Below, in pieces: positions 7,314 to 8,433 of a stretch of 8,433 bases of DNA (positions are counted from its first letter, which is position 1; every line of letters starts with the position of its first letter). The notes under the pieces are model-generated. The model saw only the letters and a program-made list of their open reading frames with translations, ran no database searches and was not told the DNA's origin. The stretch is taken from positions 1 to 8,433 of the forward strand of contig CAYOVN010000148.1 of NCBI GenBank assembly GCA_964407425.1. The letters are read 5' to 3'. The translations under genes and the position numbers were made by a program. The stretch comes from JABDNZ01 sp964407425. GTDB lineage: Bacteria; Gemmatimonadota; Gemmatimonadetes; Longimicrobiales; Gaopeijiaceae.

Positions 7314-8433
7314 TGACAGATGTCCGCGTATTTATGAAACTACTTGTAGTAATGATGACAGTCTCATTAGGAGCCATCGGCATTACTACAGGATTACTCT
7401 ATCTTGATGCACTCAAGGGACGCGAAGAAATACTAACCCAAGTCGCCAGTAGATATAGACGAGCGTTAACCGCGGCCGCTCAACAGTATGAGATTCATAT
7501 CGTCAAGAACGCCGAGGAAGAATCTGAAATGGATCCCCTGGAACAATTAAAAAAAATCATTTCCCGGGCATCACTATTGAGCGGGTTTCGAGGAGATATC
7601 GAGTTAGCCGCGGCGCTTCTGGATGACGACATGATGACCTTTTTGACTCAAAGGGTTAGGGGCAAGGAACCCAGGGTAATTAAAATGGGCGCTAATATAG
7701 CAATTCCCATGCAATTGGCCCTGCAGGGTAAGGTTGGGACGATTAGAGGCCTTGATTATAATGGCAATACAGTTTTAGCCGCTTACACTAAAGTTAAAGA
7801 TATGCCCCTGGGAATTGTCGCCAAGAGTTTGACCGCGGATATTAATTTCCGGTTTATCAGAGGATCCACCACTGCGGTAATACCGGCCGTTTTCCTGGTT
7901 TTATTCGGCGCCTGGTATTTTTACCGGACCATCGGTGATATCATTAGCCACCTGCGGGCGGACAACCACAAATTTCGACGTATGGCCAACGAATTGGAAG
8001 GATTGAACAGAGCCCTGGCTGAAAGCGAACAGCGCCTCAAGTGCTTTTTTGATGCCACCTTTGAAGGAATTGCGATTACAGAAGATGGCGTGTTTATCGA
8101 CAGTAATGAGGAATTTGCGCGGATGTATGGCTACACGGTTGAGGAAATCGCCGGGATGAAAATATCTAATTTGGTCCATCCGGAGGATTTAACAAGGGTC
8201 GAAAAAAATATCTCATCCGAATTTATTGAAAGCTATAAGCACCGATCGATTCACAAGGACGGCAGCATTATCTTTGTCGAGGTCCATGGCCAGATGAGCC
8301 AGTTCGAAGGGCGCAAGGTCCGGATAACCGCCATACACGATCTGGCCGAGCGTATCAAAAGAGCGGAGGCCATCCGCGAGTTGGCAGAACAAAAAATACA
8401 ATCATCTAAAATGGAGGCGATCGGTAATTTTGC
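7313..8433 (+). CDS. Membrane-bound PAS sensor histidine kinase, N-terminal part (runs off the window end)
   Basis: An open frame of 373 codons with no stop, cut by the window end. Residues 9-31 form a first membrane helix. Residues about 35-185 form an extracytoplasmic sensor with the Cache-like ending GKVGTIRGLDYNGNTVLAAY and MPLGIVAKSLTADI. Residues about 186-205 form a second membrane helix. A short coiled coil leads into a PAS domain (about 236-345; motifs FDATFEGIAITEDG, NEEFARMYGYTVEEIAG, HPEDL, HKDGSIIFVEV). The last residues, SSKMEAIGNF, are the usual lead-in to a HisKA H-box. The phospho-acceptor His and ATPase domain would lie just beyond the window, so kinase activity is inferred. 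It would sense an external small molecule and phosphorylate itself or a response regulator not seen here. A diguanylate cyclase or other output is less likely given the KMEAIG motif. The gene overlaps the preceding phage-type gene by one base. Confidence 0.88.
   Translation, partial: MTDVRVFMKLLVVMMTVSLGAIGITTGLLYLDALKGREEILTQVASRYRRALTAAAQQYEIHIVKNAEEESEMDPLEQLKKIISRASLLSGFRGDIELAAALLDDDMMTFLTQRVRGKEPRVIKMGANIAIPMQLALQGKVGTIRGLDYNGNTVLAAYTKVKDMPLGIVAKSLTADINFRFIRGSTTAVIPAVFLVLFGAWYFYRTIGDIISHLRADNHKFRRMANELEGLNRALAESEQRLKCFFDATFEGIAITEDGVFIDSNEEFARMYGYTVEEIAGMKISNLVHPEDLTRVEKNISSEFIESYKHRSIHKDGSIIFVEVHGQMSQFEGRKVRITAIHDLAERIKRAEAIRELAEQKIQSSKMEAIGNF

Noticed and set aside
6860..7400. Search for an outer-membrane spanin lipoprotein embedded in or overlapping the membrane protein gene
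   Set aside because: No frame in this stretch shows a signal peptide with a lipobox cysteine.

Overview
The window looks like a short metagenomic or single-cell scaffold from a tailed phage or prophage. The likely host is a Gram-negative, perhaps Desulfobacterota-like bacterium, judging from the style of the sensor-kinase gene; this host guess is weak. Base composition is close to 50 % G+C by eye. All recognisable genes lie on the + strand with almost no intergenic space (14 and 16 nt gaps, then a 1-nt overlap), so they read as one late-type operon. There are no RNA genes, CRISPR arrays, insertion sequences or convincing terminators.

Region 1 (about 20-6272) is a single giant gene for a phage large polyvalent-type protein of at least 2,021 residues. 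Its N-terminal half carries small beta-rich modules and the widespread EEVQSDWHQ-type module of phage polyproteins. Its C-terminal half is mostly helical and ends in an LPD38-like region. It is split in this record by 100 Ns, but the bases on both sides of the Ns are an identical 55-mer. Removing the Ns and one copy restores one uninterrupted frame, so the break is almost certainly an assembly artefact. The 5' end is also suspect: bases 1-19 are the exact reverse complement of bases 106-124, and the frame seems to continue upstream of the first ATG.

Region 2 (6287-7313) holds a 191-residue beta-rich protein, probably a virion component, and a 144-residue single-pass membrane protein with a coiled-coil tail.

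Region 3 (7313 to the end) is an open-ended gene for a membrane-bound sensor kinase: TM, extracytoplasmic sensor, TM, PAS, then the beginning of a HisKA-type dimerisation helix. The window ends just before the expected phospho-acceptor histidine. It is translationally coupled to the phage-type genes, with its ribosome binding site inside the preceding gene. A sensor kinase apparently carried as cargo in a virion operon is the most interesting feature here. A second unexpected signal is about 20 GGATCC sites in 8.3 kb, where about 2 are expected.
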